From: Siphonodentalium dalli
Taxonomy: Eukaryota > Mollusca > Scaphopoda > Gadilida > Siphonodentaliidae
DNA: 64,000 nucleotides
Direction: 5' to 3'
NCBI GenBank assembly: GCA_032622095.1
Contig: CP136064.1
Location: 137,903,954 to 137,967,953 of the forward strand
The notes under the pieces: generated by a model
What the model saw: the letters and a program-made list of their open reading frames with translations, nothing else
Database searches by the model: none
Told to the model about the DNA's origin: nothing
Made by a program: the position numbers and the translations under genes
Shown: positions 33,116-45,999 of the stretch, one piece after another
Layout of the letters: every line of letters begins with the position of its first letter
Position numbering within the stretch: position 1 is the stretch's first letter

Positions 33116-35785
33116 TCAACAAAAACACCGCGAAGATTTTGTATGAAGTTTGACGTTGTAACCTCGATTTCCAGAATTACCTTCACTTTTCCACAATCAC
33201 TAGCAAAGTGTTAACCAACTTCTATTTATTTGCATTTAATAATGTACCAACGAAATTCAATAAAATGTAGAAATGCATTGTGAAATTGATTCCAGTATTG
33301 TAAAAATCTGATTAACTGTTGTTGACATGTGATCACAAATAGTAACCAATGTAAACAAAACACAAGCCATGATCGTGAGGATACAGAAATAAGATGTGCA
33401 ACGTCGACGTAAATACTTCGACAATTACTCCGTGTGTCATGTACAAAAAAAAGACATAAAAACAGCATTAATAGACTAAAATTTCAATTTTTTAAATCAT
33501 AGGTTAAAAGTTGAAATGCTATTCAGTAACAATATAATGTTTAATATGTCGGAATAGAAAAATATATTGCAAGAACGATATATTCAGCGCTGACAACAAC
33601 TCCTTCTGTGTACCTCACGAACGTAATGCGTACGTACTTCGAACTTGAGCCAGTTTATTACGATATATCTTGGCACATTTGCATGAGTAGATCATGTCCA
33701 TCACATATTGTCATTTGAAAAAGATTGAATGGCCATTAAGGTCGATAACAGTGCTTTTCTCTTCGTGAATATATGAGATTCCAAACTAAATAATAGTTAG
33801 CAAGACATCGTATTGAATAAGGATGACGAAATATACTAAAAATAAATCACATTGAGACACAGGCGTTACCTTCACCTTGATGTAATGATGATGCAATGCA
33901 TATCACATTTAGTGCCAAAACACAAGGTGTGTACACAGTTAAACTACCGGTAATCGATATATTGTTTGGCCTATGTTCAACTTGTAACACAGGACATACT
34001 AATAGTGCAATTTTGTTCGATTAAATGATAAATATCTCTTGAAAAATTATTGATAATTATAAGATTGAAATTCGCGCCCAGCTTGGATGGAAGCCACGTG
34101 TTCAGAAATTGGTAAACGCGCTGTTTGGTGGAAGCTTCTAATTAGTTCCTCGCATTGCTATTCAATACATTTTATACACTCTATAAAAAATTTAATATTG
34201 TCAATATGATCATGTGAAGAATTAGGAAAAATAAAAATATAATTGGAAACAGTTTTATTTGGGAATAGGCCTACACAGCAGTAAGAACAAACACGGCGTC
34301 CTTAGTAACAAAAAACTAACATCAGCATGTCGTCTTGCTCTTACCGTAGCTTCGTTAGTCAAATTAATGGTAGTGATTGTTTTATATTTGGATGCATATG
34401 ATATAAAAACATAAACAAGTCAAGTAAATATTTTATTGGAAATAAAAATAAAGTTCGAAAATAAATAAATGTCAGTTAGACGACCGAACACAGTTGCCCG
34501 AGTACGCTGATTTCTCTAGTCGACTTCAAAAAATAGCACCGCCGCATTCCACTTTTCGTTTTATTGCGATTTTATTGACAACTATCGATTAAATTGTACA
34601 AAATCTGCCACAAAACCCCACAAAAACGTAACAATTAATAATGTAACATATATTTTATTATTTACATTAACAATGAAAGCAATTTGTTGTGTTATAATGC
34701 AATAGTTTAGTTGTTAACTATGACTGAAAAAACGCAAAACTCCGGGCTCTCTGGGGCTCTCTGGACGCTACGCGACAGGGCTCTCTAGGGTGTTCTGGAC
34801 GCTACACGGCGGGGCGCTCTGGCGTGTTCTGAACGCTAAAGGGTTAAAGATACGGTTGGCCTTGGCGGCGGGTATCCTGTAAAAATATTTCCACCCGTCA
34901 ATAACCGCCACTAACAGAAAGAACATCAAAATGTAGATAGACTTTGTCCGTATACAAATAAGAAATATCGCATAAACAGTATGTTATTGTCATATATTTG
35001 ACTATTGTTATGTAAACAAAAGCACAAAAAGTTACTTTTCTGGTGTTTGTTTATATTATGATGGTAAATATAAAGAGCGTTCTTTGTGGGTGAATTCCTG
35101 ATATGGAACTAATAAAGAGCGTTTATGCCATTTGTGTGTGATTAGCCAGTAGCATTGTGCTGTCTTCTGTAACACAATCAGGCTCTTGTTTAGGTAAAAT
35201 ATAATAGGTCTTTATGATAACATGCTGTTTACGCGATGGTCATGATATATATGAACGAAACTGTATGCGTTTTAATGTTTTTCTGTTTACGGTGTTTGGA
35301 ACAAATATGAATATTTTCGACAATTAAGGCCTCACGTGCCTTTAACCCGTCTAGTTTTATGTTGTTAGACACCAGAATAAAGGAAGAAAGCTACATGCAT
35401 CACAGTTAAAACTCAAATTTATGTACATATAAAAGTAAAACATCATACTGGCATAATTTCTAAATTGTCCAGTCACTAGTCTTGTAAGCACAGTTTTTGT
35501 TTTAACAGGTGAATGCGTACATCACAATATATCAGCAAAAGCTAGTTGCATATATGGCAGATTTTGGTGCAGAACAAAAATACGACGCATTTGTAACCAT
35601 TTACTGTGTTACATGTTCGCCCTATTTTTTTTTGGGAGGGGGGGGGGGGCATTTGCAGCTACATTAGGAAGTCCAACCAGTAACAAGTCGTGTGTCAGCT
35701 CCAACCAGTAACCCGGTTACAAAAGCGCCCTATTTTGTTGGGCATTTGGAGTGAAGTCGTTTAAAAAACGTGTTTTTTTTTGTCA
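33116..35785. other. No gene seen; short GC-rich triplication
   Basis: Mostly AT-rich unique sequence. At 34,738-34,845 a unit of about 45 bp containing GGGCTCTCTGG or variants and 'TTCTGGACGCTAC' occurs about three times. A poly-G tract lies near 35,637-35,650, beside a short repeat of CCAACCAGTAAC (35,672 and 35,702). Confidence 0.45.
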
Positions 35786-36640
35786 ACTAGAAAAATAAAA
35801 ATATTTCACCATCCCTTATTAAAAAGGGTTACATTTGGAAGTCGTTTTAAAAATGCGACGTGTTTTTTGTCTAAAAGAGGGTTACAAAGTTACATTTGGA
35901 AAAATGAAAATATTTCACCCATCCTTGTTAAAAAAGGGTTACAAAGTTACATTTGGAAGTCGTTTTAAAAATGCGACGTGTTTATTTGTTAAAAAAGGGT
36001 TACAATGTTACATTTGGATGTCGTTTTAAAAATACGACGTGTTTTTGTGTTACATAGTTACAAATGATTATCAGAGAGTAAATTCAACTAGAAAAATGAA
36101 AATATTTCACCCATCCTTGTTAAAAAAGGGTTACAAAGTTACATTTGGAAGTCGTTTTAAAAATTCAACGTGTTCTTTTGTTAAAAAAGGTTTACACAGT
36201 TACATTTGGAAGTCGTTTTAAAAATCCGACTTGTTTTTTGTTACATAGTTACAAATGGTTATCAGAGAATTACTCCAACTAGAAAAATAAAAACATTTCT
36301 CCCATCCTTGTTAAAAAATGGTTACAAAGTTACATTTGGATGTCGCTTTAAAAATCCGACGTATTTTTTGTCACAAGGTTACAAATGCTTATCTGCAAAT
36401 AACACAACTAGAAAAATGAAAATATTTCACCCATCCTTGTTTTAAAAGGGTTACAAAGTTGCATTTGGAACTCGTTTTAAAAATCCGACGTTTTATTTGT
36501 CCCAAAGTTACAAATGCTTATCTGCGAATAACCGTAACTAGAAAAATTAAAATTACATTTGCAAGTCGTTTAAAAAATTTGACGTGTTTTTTTTTACAAA
36601 GTTACTAATGCTTATCGTGGTATAACTCCAACTAGAAAAA
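35786..36640. repeat. Tandem repeat array, units of about 60 and 130 bp
   Basis: 'GTTACATTTGGAAGTCGTTT' plus AAAAAT and a GACGTGTTTTT tail recurs about eight times between 35,826 and 36,560. Every second or so copy is followed by CTAGAAAAATGAAAATATTTC and 'ACCCATCCTTGTT'. Short frames with repeated peptides (KGYKVTF) simply reflect the repeat. Confidence 0.85.
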
Positions 36641-37169
36641 TCTTATTTTATAAGGGAGATAACGTTGTTGAGAATGCGAATCAACCATTTCCGAATTTCA
36701 GCGAAGCCATAGAGAATGCGCTGATAGAGTTTGATAAAATAATAAAGGTGCTCACAGAAAACATACACGTTAGAACTTGAATGCTTAATACTAATAAATC
36801 TCAATTTTATTTGTCTATTTGTTCATTTGTCCGGCTTCAGATGTATTAATAAAAATGATAATTAACTAACCAACTAACCCAAAATGGTTGAAACTGGTAG
36901 ATGAAAATTGAAACAAACGGATAAATTGGAGTGTCGTGGTGTAGATGTCGTTGACCACAGACTACTTAAATGGGTACAATTAAATTAAATGATCAATAAA
37001 GAGCGGTTATTATCAGCTTAGATGCAGAAATATGTTGGACAAGAGCATCACTGGCTGGACAATCTTTCGAAATACAATATGCACTAAGTCTTGACGAGGA
37101 CTGGTTGATAACTGTTTAACACGAAAATTGTCAGTTGTGAGCCTTATATATACCATCTGCTTCTGTTGT
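36641..37169. other. No gene seen
   Basis: AT-rich sequence. It contains AAGGGAGATAAC at 36,652, a string I recall as frequent in mollusc repeats (recollection, not verified). Confidence 0.4.
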
Positions 37170-37490
37170 CTTCATTACCGCTTCATGCCTCTGCGTATGG
37201 ATTTTGCGAGTTTCTTCAGGTAAATGAGATCAGTAGAGTTCAAAAGTTTATAGAGATAATCAATGGATCCATTTGCCCAATACTCATTTGGGATAAGTTT
37301 TTCTCTAAAGTCTGCTAACTTTGGACAAACTATTATCAAATGGTATTCGTCTGATGTAGAGACATTACTAAGGGAGCATACAATCCGGGTTTTATTTCCT
37401 TTTTTAGTTTTGCCCCATCTGGCCACCTCTACCCTAAATCTGTTATGTTTTTTATTGCTTACTCTGTCATTAAATGGCAATTCATAATAA
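37170..37490 (-). pseudogene. LINE ORF2 C-terminal fragment
   Basis: The 101-codon minus frame (37,480-37,175) has VEVARWGKTKK, SDEYHLIIVCPKLADFREKL and then an 'SIDYLYKLLNS' tail. This matches the extreme C-terminus of CR1/Jockey-like LINEs (GRW...DE.H....CP....R). No reverse-transcriptase core is present nearby. Confidence 0.7.
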
Positions 37491-37849
37491 AAAACTCACT
37501 GAGAGTGGGCTTGATTTTAAGATGTCTGCATAATATAAGAGGCAGATATATCGATATCACAAACTGATTTAAAAGTATTAATCAGAGCTGAGTGCATACT
37601 GCCTATCATCGAAGATGTCATGGTCTTTTGGCGTTGCCACGTGTAACCGAACCAAGTCGACTGGAGGGTTGTCCTATATCAGTCAATCAATCGAACAGTT
37701 TTCAGGTTGGGTTATCAGTTCGGACCAATAAGATATCGTTCTCTTTTTTATGTCAATGTAGGACATTTCTGAAGGACATCCGGACCATTGCTCTCAAAGC
37801 TCAATAGTTCATCTTGTTCAAATCACAGAGGAACAAAGATCTAGTTAGT

Positions 37850-38690
37850 ACACTCGAGCAACAACTTGGGATGATGAACAGTGTAGAAGAATAATACGCT
37901 GATGCAATTGCTCGTCCGGATATTTAATGGTCGATGTATCGTCCCAAACTCCAGATTCGATGAGTCTGATGTCTGAAGTTCTTTCCGCGTCACCGATCGT
38001 GTAATTTGGCTGAAACTCTATCCCTAGAAAAGTATTCGAAACAACAGAAGATATGTTTAGGGAAATAGACCGAGCAACTCTTGAAATAATTCGGATTAAT
38101 ATGATTCTGAAACAACGAATAGCGATGATGTAGCAACAGTGATATTGGGTGAAACGGAATAAGGAGAAATTGAGGAAATTGGCAGACCCACGTGCCAGCA
38201 ATAAAGAAAAGCTTATTTTGTTATCGAGAGGTGGAACTGGGACAATAGTAGGAATATTAGTGAAAATGGTGCTCAAATGATGGAAAGAAAGGATCAACTC
38301 GAAATTACACTGGGACACTATTGCTGACAGTTCCCCGCAGAAGAAAATGTTCGGATTAATCAAAAACCTAGTAGAACATCGGTTCCAGATATTTCACCTG
38401 CACCATCCAAACCTCCTGTTCCGTACTCGTCAAATCAAAACTATATATTGAACACTTTTCCCGAATTATTACCAGGTAAACTTCTTCACTTCAAAAATGT
38501 GTCGAAAATCCTGACGAAAATTGAATGAGAGTTTTCAAAGTTGTCAATCGTCTGAACATGTTGAATAAAAAAAAGAAGCAGAAAACCGAGCAAGAAGCTT
38601 CGAAACAATATCCAAAAAATGTATTCTGAGTGGAAGAATGGCTCAAAATAGTTCCTAAACAAAACCAGTATAAATTCATTAGGAGAGTGC
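37850..38690 (+). pseudogene. Decayed Polinton accessory gene(s)
   Basis: Plus strand, several frames with stops. One stretch (about 38,160-38,270) has ASNKEKLILLSRGGTGTIVG followed by hydrophobic residues. This resembles the 'K-x-RQLL-x-QRGGF + hydrophobic' ending of a small protein often found in Polintons and adintoviruses. A second (about 38,345-38,500) reads MFRINQKPSRTS...NTFPELLPGKLL, similar in layout to the next Polinton gene. Identification depends on the neighbouring integrase and capsid genes. Function of these accessory proteins is not firmly known to me. Confidence 0.45.
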
Positions 38691-38699
38691 TGTTACCAG

Positions 38700-38910
38700 T
38701 TATATACTGTATGGAAATATCAAGATATCTCCAGTGAAGAAGAAATAGCTGGGGAAATTCAAAACAGATATCGGAAAAATTGCTGACGAGAAGTTGAAAT
38801 TAAGTACCAGTAAACGTGTCATTCAGAAATGTGGGAATCCACTTTTATTCGGTATGTTGGGATCTCTGGCACCAGTTATTATAGACGTGATTGAGAACAT
38901 AAATTGAATG
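38700..38910 (+). pseudogene. Decayed small Polinton accessory gene
   Basis: A short stretch ends KRVIQKCGNPLLFGMLGSLA and then a hydrophobic segment VIIDVIENIN and a stop near 38,910. The same basic-then-hydrophobic layout occurs in the previous entry. It lies just before the integrase start, as accessory genes often do in Polintons. Confidence 0.4.
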
Positions 38911-38919
38911 AGATATGGC

Positions 38920-39190
38920 AAAGAAGGAGTTACAGACTGGGAAGTGTGGTGACTTGATACTTGAGGATTTCTATATTTATCCTAAGAGTCCCATCGTTTT
39001 CGGAAGCAAGCAGGATTTAGTTAAAGCTACTAAGAAACATATCATCAGTAAGAAATAGGTTTCTGATTGGTTTTCTGCTCAAGATGTTTGCACGATTCAT
39101 GCACAAGCTCGTTAAACGTTTCAAAGATATCGGACTATTTATTCCGAAAAGGTTTTACAACCGCGAATTCCAATCTTTACTAAACTAATA
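38920..39190 (+). pseudogene. Polinton integrase, N-terminal part
   Basis: Plus strand: FYIYPKSPIVFGSKQDLVKA, an in-frame TAG, then VSDWFSAQDVCTIHAQAR and another stop. Polinton (retroviral-like) integrases start with a similar segment, containing Y-NPK-P-SF and then W-QDAYTLHKP-R. The DDE catalytic core should follow but is not found. About 150 bp on the 88-bp satellite begins. The C-terminal part of an integrase appears at 46,755, so the gene seems to have been split or its core replaced. It is non-functional. Confidence 0.6.
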
Positions 39191-39334
39191 TATACTTCTG
39201 TAGCCGATAAAGGTCTTTATCCCCTCTGTAGAATTGTAAGCCTTCTTAGGCACCATTGTTCTTCTAGGGCCATACCACGCCGTATCCCGGTGTTCTTGTT
39301 CCATATATGTTAACTAAACAGGAAACACCTATTT

Positions 39335-40524
39335 CGTATTACCCCGCAAAAATTGTCGTAGCTATATAGATAAGACAGATTTTACAAAGGTCATAACAAT
39401 CTCTAATGCCCCTTGTAAAACTGATATTACCCGGCAAAAATTGTCGTCGCTATATAGAGAAGACAGATTTTACACGGGTCATAACAATCTCTAATGCCCC
39501 TTGTAAAACTGATATTACCCGCCAAATATTGTCGTCGCTATATAGAGAAGACAGATTTTACACGGTCATAACGATCTCGTATGCCCATTGTAAAACTCTG
39601 ATATTACCCGGCAAAAATTGTCGTCGCTATATAGAGAAGACAGAGTTTACAAGGGTCATAACAATCTCGTATGCCCCGTATAAATCTGATATTATCCCGC
39701 AAAAATTGTAGTCGCTATATAGAGAAGACAGATTTTACAAGGGTCATAACAAACTCGTATGCCCCGTGTAAAACTGATATTACCCGGCAAAAATTGTCGT
39801 CGCTATATAAAGAAGACAGATTTTACAAAGGTCATAACAATCTCGTATGCCCCGTGTAAAACTGATATTATCCCCGCAAAAATTGTCTTCGCTATATAGA
39901 GAAGACAGATTTTACACGGGTCATAACAATCTCGTATGCCCCTTGTAAAACTGATATTACCCGGCAAAAATTGTCGTCGCTATATAAAGAAGACATATTT
40001 TACAAAGGTCATAACAATCTCGTATGCCACGTGTAAAACTGATATTGCCCCGCAAAAATTGTCGTCGCTATATAGAGAAGACAGATTTTACAATGGTCAT
40101 AACAATCTCGTATGCCCCGTGTAAAACTGATATTATCCCGCAAAAATTGTCGTCGCTATATATATATAGAGAAGACAGATTTTACAAGGGTCATAACAAT
40201 CTCGTATATGCCCCGTGTAAAACTGATATTACCTGGCAAAAATTGTCGTCGCTATATAAAGAAGACATATTTTACAAAGGTCATAACAATCTCGTATGCC
40301 CCGTGTAAAACTGATATTACACCGCAAAAATTGTCGTCGCTATTTTGAGAAGACAGATTTTACACGTGTCATAACAATCTCGTATGCCACGTATAAAACT
40401 GATATTATCCCGCAAAAATTGTCGTCGCTATATAGAGAAGACAGATTTTACAAGGGTCATAACAATCTCGTATGCCCCGTGTAAAACTGATATTACCCAG
40501 CAAACATTGTCGTCGTTATATAAA
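39335..40524. repeat. 88-bp satellite array, left block
   Basis: About 13 monomers of 88 bp. Diagnostic pieces are 'GTATGCCCCGTGTAAAACTG', 'CGCAAAAATTGTCGTCGCTA', 'GAGAAGACAGATTTTACA' and GGTCATAACAATCTC. Monomers differ by a few percent to about 10%. Since 88 is not a multiple of three, each monomer is read in a new frame. This gives many overlapping 62-codon frames that are artefacts of the repeat. Confidence 0.95.
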
Positions 40525-41997
40525 AAGGCATTCGATTCTGTTGACCGCGATCTTCTTGAATATAAACTTTTACAGAATAACATCACGCAAAACATGTACT
40601 TCGCCATAAAAGAACTCTACAGAAATACGACTTCGTGTGTAAAAGTTGGCAGTGCACTAACAGAGTGGTTTCCGTGCAATTCTGGAGTAATCCAAGGAAA
40701 TAACTTATCACCTACATTGTTCTCCGTGTATGTGAACGACCTCGCTTGTGATATAAAAACCTTAAATAGAGGAGTTGAGGTTGGTAATACAAACATCAGT
40801 ATTCTTATGTATGCGGATGACATTGCTCTGATCAGTGACAATGAACGCAATATGCAATGTATGCTCGATGTACTTGACTCATGGTGTAGAAAATGGAGAC
40901 TCCATGTGAACACTTCCAAAACTAAAATTCTACATTTCCGCAAACCTCAACGCAAACGAAGTGATATTGTGTTTTCAATTGGAAATGACGTGGTAGAATA
41001 CACCGATAACTACAAATACCTAGGAGTGGTTTTTAACGAAACGAACAAGTTTAGTGCAGCCGCCGAGACCCTGGCGCATTCTGGAGGTCGCGCACTGGGA
41101 GCTGTAATATCGAGAATTCATTCATTCAAAGACATTGGCATAGATACATATGAAAAACTATTTAATAATTGCGTCGTTCCTATTCTGGACTATTGTAGTG
41201 GTGTATGGGGGTTTAAAACCTTCCATAGTATTGATATGGTACAAAACCGTGCGCTACGATATTTTCTCGGCGTGCACCGATTCACACCTCTACCATCACT
41301 CAACGGGGAGATTGGATGGATATCTTCAACACACCGACGGTGGTTAAGCATGGCAAGACTTTGGAATCGGCTGATAAGAATGGACAATGGTCGAATTGCG
41401 AAAACTGTGTTTTTATGGGAACTCAAGACATGTTCAAAAGACAGTTGGGTATCGGCTGTGAGATCTGTACTAATTTCCAGTGACCAATTTCACGTATTTG
41501 CTAACAGGTTGGTTTGTGACCTAAATGAATGCGAAATTAACTTGAAAAAGTGTAACCAGATCAATTGGCAAGCTGATGTAAATAGACTTGATAAATTAAG
41601 ACTGTATAAAGATCTCAAAACGGAATATATCACAGAAACATACGTAAAACTGAACATTAGTAAAGGAGAACGTTCAGTTGTTGCCCGATTTCGGTGCGGT
41701 ATCCTGCCGCTACGTGTAGAGACCGGTCGATGGCGAAATTAAGACTTGGTCGACCGAATATGTGTGTTCTGCCAATCAAAGTCTGTGGAAGACGAGCTCC
41801 ATCTTTTTCTTCAGTGCAACGCATATGATAATTTACGGACGGATTTTTTTCGTAGTGCCAATTTCCACATCAATGGTGTGAATTCTCTGACTTATATAGC
41901 CAAACATTTATTCGATAACTTTCCGCGACAAACTGCTAAATTCCTGTACCGTGCATTTGGAGAAAGACAGAAATTAATAACGACGCCGCGAAATTAA
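40525..41997 (+). pseudogene. LINE ORF2, reverse transcriptase to C-terminus
   Basis: The frame enters from satellite sequence and reads KAFDSVDRDLLEYKL (palm start), SGVIQGNNLSPTLF and the catalytic YADDIALI near 40,810. It continues through thumb and connection regions to FRCGILPLRVETGRW. A single in-frame TAA at 41,740-41,742 interrupts it. The same frame then continues with CVFCQSKSVEDELHLFLQC, a zinc-knuckle-like C-terminal motif, to 41,997. The endonuclease and the first reverse-transcriptase blocks are missing by 5' truncation. It belongs to the CR1/Jockey-type group by motif resemblance. Confidence 0.88.
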
Positions 41998-42139
41998 TTA
42001 ATTAATAATTATATTTATTTTGAAATAGAGTGACTTATAGGCCCTATGGGCCGGGTGTAATTGTCGATTATTGTTGTGTGTGTATACGCATTTATATATG
42101 TAACACAATGTCACTATAATAAACAAATATTCATATTCA
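40525..42139 (+). mobile_element. 5'-truncated LINE inserted into the satellite
   Basis: The monomer sequence breaks after ATAAA (40,520-40,524) and resumes at ATAAA (42,140-42,144), a likely 5-bp target duplication. The 1,615-bp insert starts in the reverse transcriptase and ends in an A-rich tail with AATAAACAAATATTC. It is younger than the satellite copy it interrupts and looks only lightly decayed. Confidence 0.85.
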
Positions 42140-45100
42140 ATAAAGAAGACAGATTTTTACAAAGGTCATAAGAATCTCGTATGCCCCTTGTAAAACTGAT
42201 ATTATCCCGCAAAAATTGTCGTCGCTATATAGAGAAGACAGATTTTACAAGGGTCATAACAATCTCGTATATGCCCCGTGTAAAACTGATATTACCCGGC
42301 AAAAATTGTCGTCGCTATATAAAGAAGACATATTTTACACGGGTCATAACAATCTCGTACGCCCCGTGTAAAACTGATATTACACCGCAAAAATTGTCGT
42401 CGCTAGTTTGAGAAGACAGATTTTACAGGTGTCATAACAATCTCGAATGCCCCTTGTAAAACTGATATTATCCCGCAAAAATTGTCGTCGCTATATAGAG
42501 AAGACAGATTTTACAAAGGTCATAACAATCTCGTATGCCCCGTGTAAAACTGATATTACCCGGCAAAAATTGTCGTCGTTATATAATGAAGACAGATTTT
42601 TATAAAGGTCATAACAATCTCGTATGCCCCGTGTAAAACTGATATTACCCCGCAAAATTTGTCGTCGCTATATAGAGAAGACAGATTTTACACGGGTCAT
42701 AACAATCTCGTATGCCCCGAGTAAAACTGATATTACACCTCAAAAATTGTCGTCGCTATATAGAGAAGACAGATTTTACAAAGGTCATAACAATCTCGTA
42801 TGCCCCGTATAAAACTGATATTATCCCGCAAAAATTGTAGTCGCTATATAGAGAAGACAGATTTTACAAGGGTCATAACAAACTCGTATGCCCCTTGTAA
42901 AACTGATATTACCCGGCATAAATTGTCGTCGCTATATAAAGAAGACAGATTTGACAAAGGTCATAACAATCTCGTATGCCCCGTGTAAAACTGATATTAT
43001 CCCCGCAAAAATTGTCTTCGCTATATAGAGAAGACAGATTTTACACGGGTCATAACAATCTCGTATGCCACTTGTAAAACTGATATTACCCGGCAAAAAT
43101 TGTCGTCGCTATATAAAGAAGACATATTTTACAAAGGTCATAACAATCTCGTATGCCACTTGTAAAACTGATATTGGACCGCAAAAATTGTCGTCGCTAT
43201 ATAGAGAAGACAGATTTTACAAGGGTCATAACAATCTCGTATGCCCCGTGTAAAACTGATATTATCCCGCAAAAATTGTCGTCGCTATATAGAGAAGACA
43301 GATTTTACAAGGGTCATAACAATCTCGTATATGCCCCGTGTAAAACTGATATTACCCGGCAAAAATTGTCGTCGCTATATAAAGAAGACATATTTTACAA
43401 AGGTCATAACAATCTCGTATGCCCCGTGTAAAACTGATATTACACCGCAAAAATTGTCGTCGCTATTTTGAGAAGACAGATTTTACACGTGTCATAACAA
43501 TCTCGTATGCCCCGTATAAAACTGATATTATCCCGCAAAAATTGTCGTCGCTATATAGAGAAGACTGATTTTACAAGGGTCATAACAATCTCGTATGCCC
43601 CGTGTAAAACTGATATTACCCAGCAAAAATTGTCGTCGTTATATAAAGAAGACAGATTTTTACAAAGGTCATAACAATCTCGTATGCCCCGTGTAAAACT
43701 GATATTACCCCGCAAAAATTGTCGTCGCTATTTTGAGAAGACAGATTTTACACGGGTCATAACAATCTCGTATGCCCCTTGTAAAACTGATATTATCCCG
43801 CAAAAATTGTCGTCGCTATATAGAGAAGACAGATTTTACAAAGGTCATAACAATCTCGTATGCCCCGTGTAAAACTGATATTACCCGGCAAAAATTGTCG
43901 TCGTTATATAATGAAGACAGATTTTTATAAAGGTCATAACAATCTCGTATGCCCCGTGTAAAACTGATATTATCCCGCAAAAATTGTCGCCGCTATATAG
44001 AGAAGACAGATTTTACAAGGGTCATAACAATCTCGTATGCCCCGAGTAAAACTGATATTAAACCTCATAAATTGTCGTCGCTATATAGAGAAGACAGATT
44101 TTACACGGGTCATAACAATCTGGTATGCCTCGTATAAAACTGACATTATCCCGCAAAAATTGTAGTCGCTATATAGAGAAGACAGATTTTACAAGCGTCA
44201 TAACAAACTCGTATGCGCCGTGTAAAACTGATATTACCCTGCAAAAATTGTCGTCGCTATATAAAGAAGACAGATTTTACAAAGGTCATAACAATCTCGT
44301 ATGCCCCGTGTAAAACTGATATTATCCCCGCAAAAATTGTCTTCGCTATATAGAGGAGACAGATTTTATACGGGTCATAACAATCTCGTATGCCCCTTGT
44401 AAAACTGATATTAGCCGGCAAAAATTGTCGTCGCTATATAAAGAAGACATATTTTACAAAGGTCATAACAATCTCGTATGCCACGTGTAAAGCTGATATT
44501 GCCCCGCAAAAATTGTCGTCGCTATATAGAGAAGACAGATTTTACAAGGGTCATAACAATCTCGTATGCCCCGTGTAAAACTGATATTATCCCGGAAAAA
44601 TTGTCGTCGCTATATAGAGAAGACAGATTTTACAAGGGTCATAACAATCTCGTATATGCCCCGTGTAAAACTGATATTACCCGGCAAAAATTGTCGTCGC
44701 TATATAGAGAAGACAGATTTTACAAGGGTCATAACAATCTCGTATGCCCCGTGTAAAACTGATATTACCCGGCAAAAATTGTCGTCGTTATATACAGAAG
44801 ACAGATTTTTACAAAGGTCATAACAATCTCGTATGCCCCGTGTAAAACTAATATTATCCCGCAAAAATTGTCGTCGCTATATAGAGAATACAGATTTTAC
44901 AAGGGTCATAACAATCTCGTATGCCCTGTGTATAACTGATATTACCCGGTAAAAAGTGTCGTCGCTATATAAAGAAGACAGATTTTACAAAGGTCATAAC
45001 AATCTCGTATGCCCCGTGTAAAACTGATATTACCCCATAAAAATTGTCGTCGCTATATAGAGAAGACAGATTTTACACGGGTCATAACAATCTCGTATGC

Positions 45101-45990
45101 CCCGTGTAAAACTGATATTACCCCGCAAAAATTGTCGTCGCTATATAGAGAAGACAGATTTTACACGGGTCATAACAATCTCGTATGCCCCGTGTAAAAG
45201 TGATATTACCCCGCAAAAATTGTCGTCGCTATATAAAGAAGACAAATTTTACAAAGGTCATAACAATCTCGTATGCCCCGTGTAAAACTGATATTACCCC
45301 GCAAAAATTGTCGTCGCTATATAGAGAAGACAGATTTTAAACGGGTCATAACAATCTCGTATGCCCCGTGTAAAACTGATATTACCCCGCAAAAATCGTC
45401 GTCGCTATATAGAGAAGACAGATTTTACACGGGTCATAACAATCTCGTATGCCCCGTGTAAAACTTATATTACCCCGCAAAAATTGTCGTCGCTATATAG
45501 AGAAGACAGATTTTACACGGGTCATAACAATCTCGTATGCCCCGTGTAAAACTGATATTACCCCGCAAAAATTGTCGTCGCTATATAGAGAAGACAGATT
45601 TTAAACGGGTCATAACAATCTCGTATGCCCCGTGTAAAACTGATATTATCCCGCAAAAATTGTCGTCGCTATATAGAAAAGACAGATTTTACACGGGTCA
45701 TAACAATCTCGTATGCCCCGTGTAAAAGTGATATTACCCCGCAAAAATTGTCGTCGCTATATAGAGAAGACAGATTTTACACGGGTCATAACAATCTCGT
45801 ATGCCCCGTGTAAAACTTATATTACCCCTCAAAAATTGTCGTCGCTATATAGAGAAGACATATTTTACAAGGTCATAACAATCTCGTATGACCCTTGTAA
45901 AACTGATATTACCCGGCAAAAACTGTCGTCGCTATATAGAGAAGACAGATTTTACAAGGTCATAACAATCTCGTATGCCCCTAGTAGAAT
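42140..45990. repeat. 88-bp satellite array, right block with higher-order structure
   Basis: About 44 monomers. Variant monomers recur at fixed intervals. Open-frame starts at 42,800, 43,065, 43,153 and 43,241 recur at 44,125, 44,390, 44,478 and 44,566, each exactly 1,325 bp later (15 x 88 + 5). The TCGTATATGCC variant at about 43,324 recurs at 44,649, the same step. The left block fits the same pattern (39,671, 39,936, 40,024 and 40,112 plus 3,129). The last monomers (from about 45,000) are the most uniform. Confidence 0.93.
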
Positions 45991-45999
45991 TTTTATGAC

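Noticed and set aside
32130-34850. Possible 2.7-kb transposon with TTTAACCCTTTA ends
   Set aside because: Only about 12 bp of inverted match, no target duplication and no internal structure. Chance is likely.
37845-38363. 172-codon minus-strand frame
   Set aside because: It is antisense to a decayed plus-strand Polinton gene, with no motif of its own.
39335-45990. CRISPR-like array
   Set aside because: Monomers are contiguous and similar over their full 88 bp, with no unique spacers. The context is eukaryotic.
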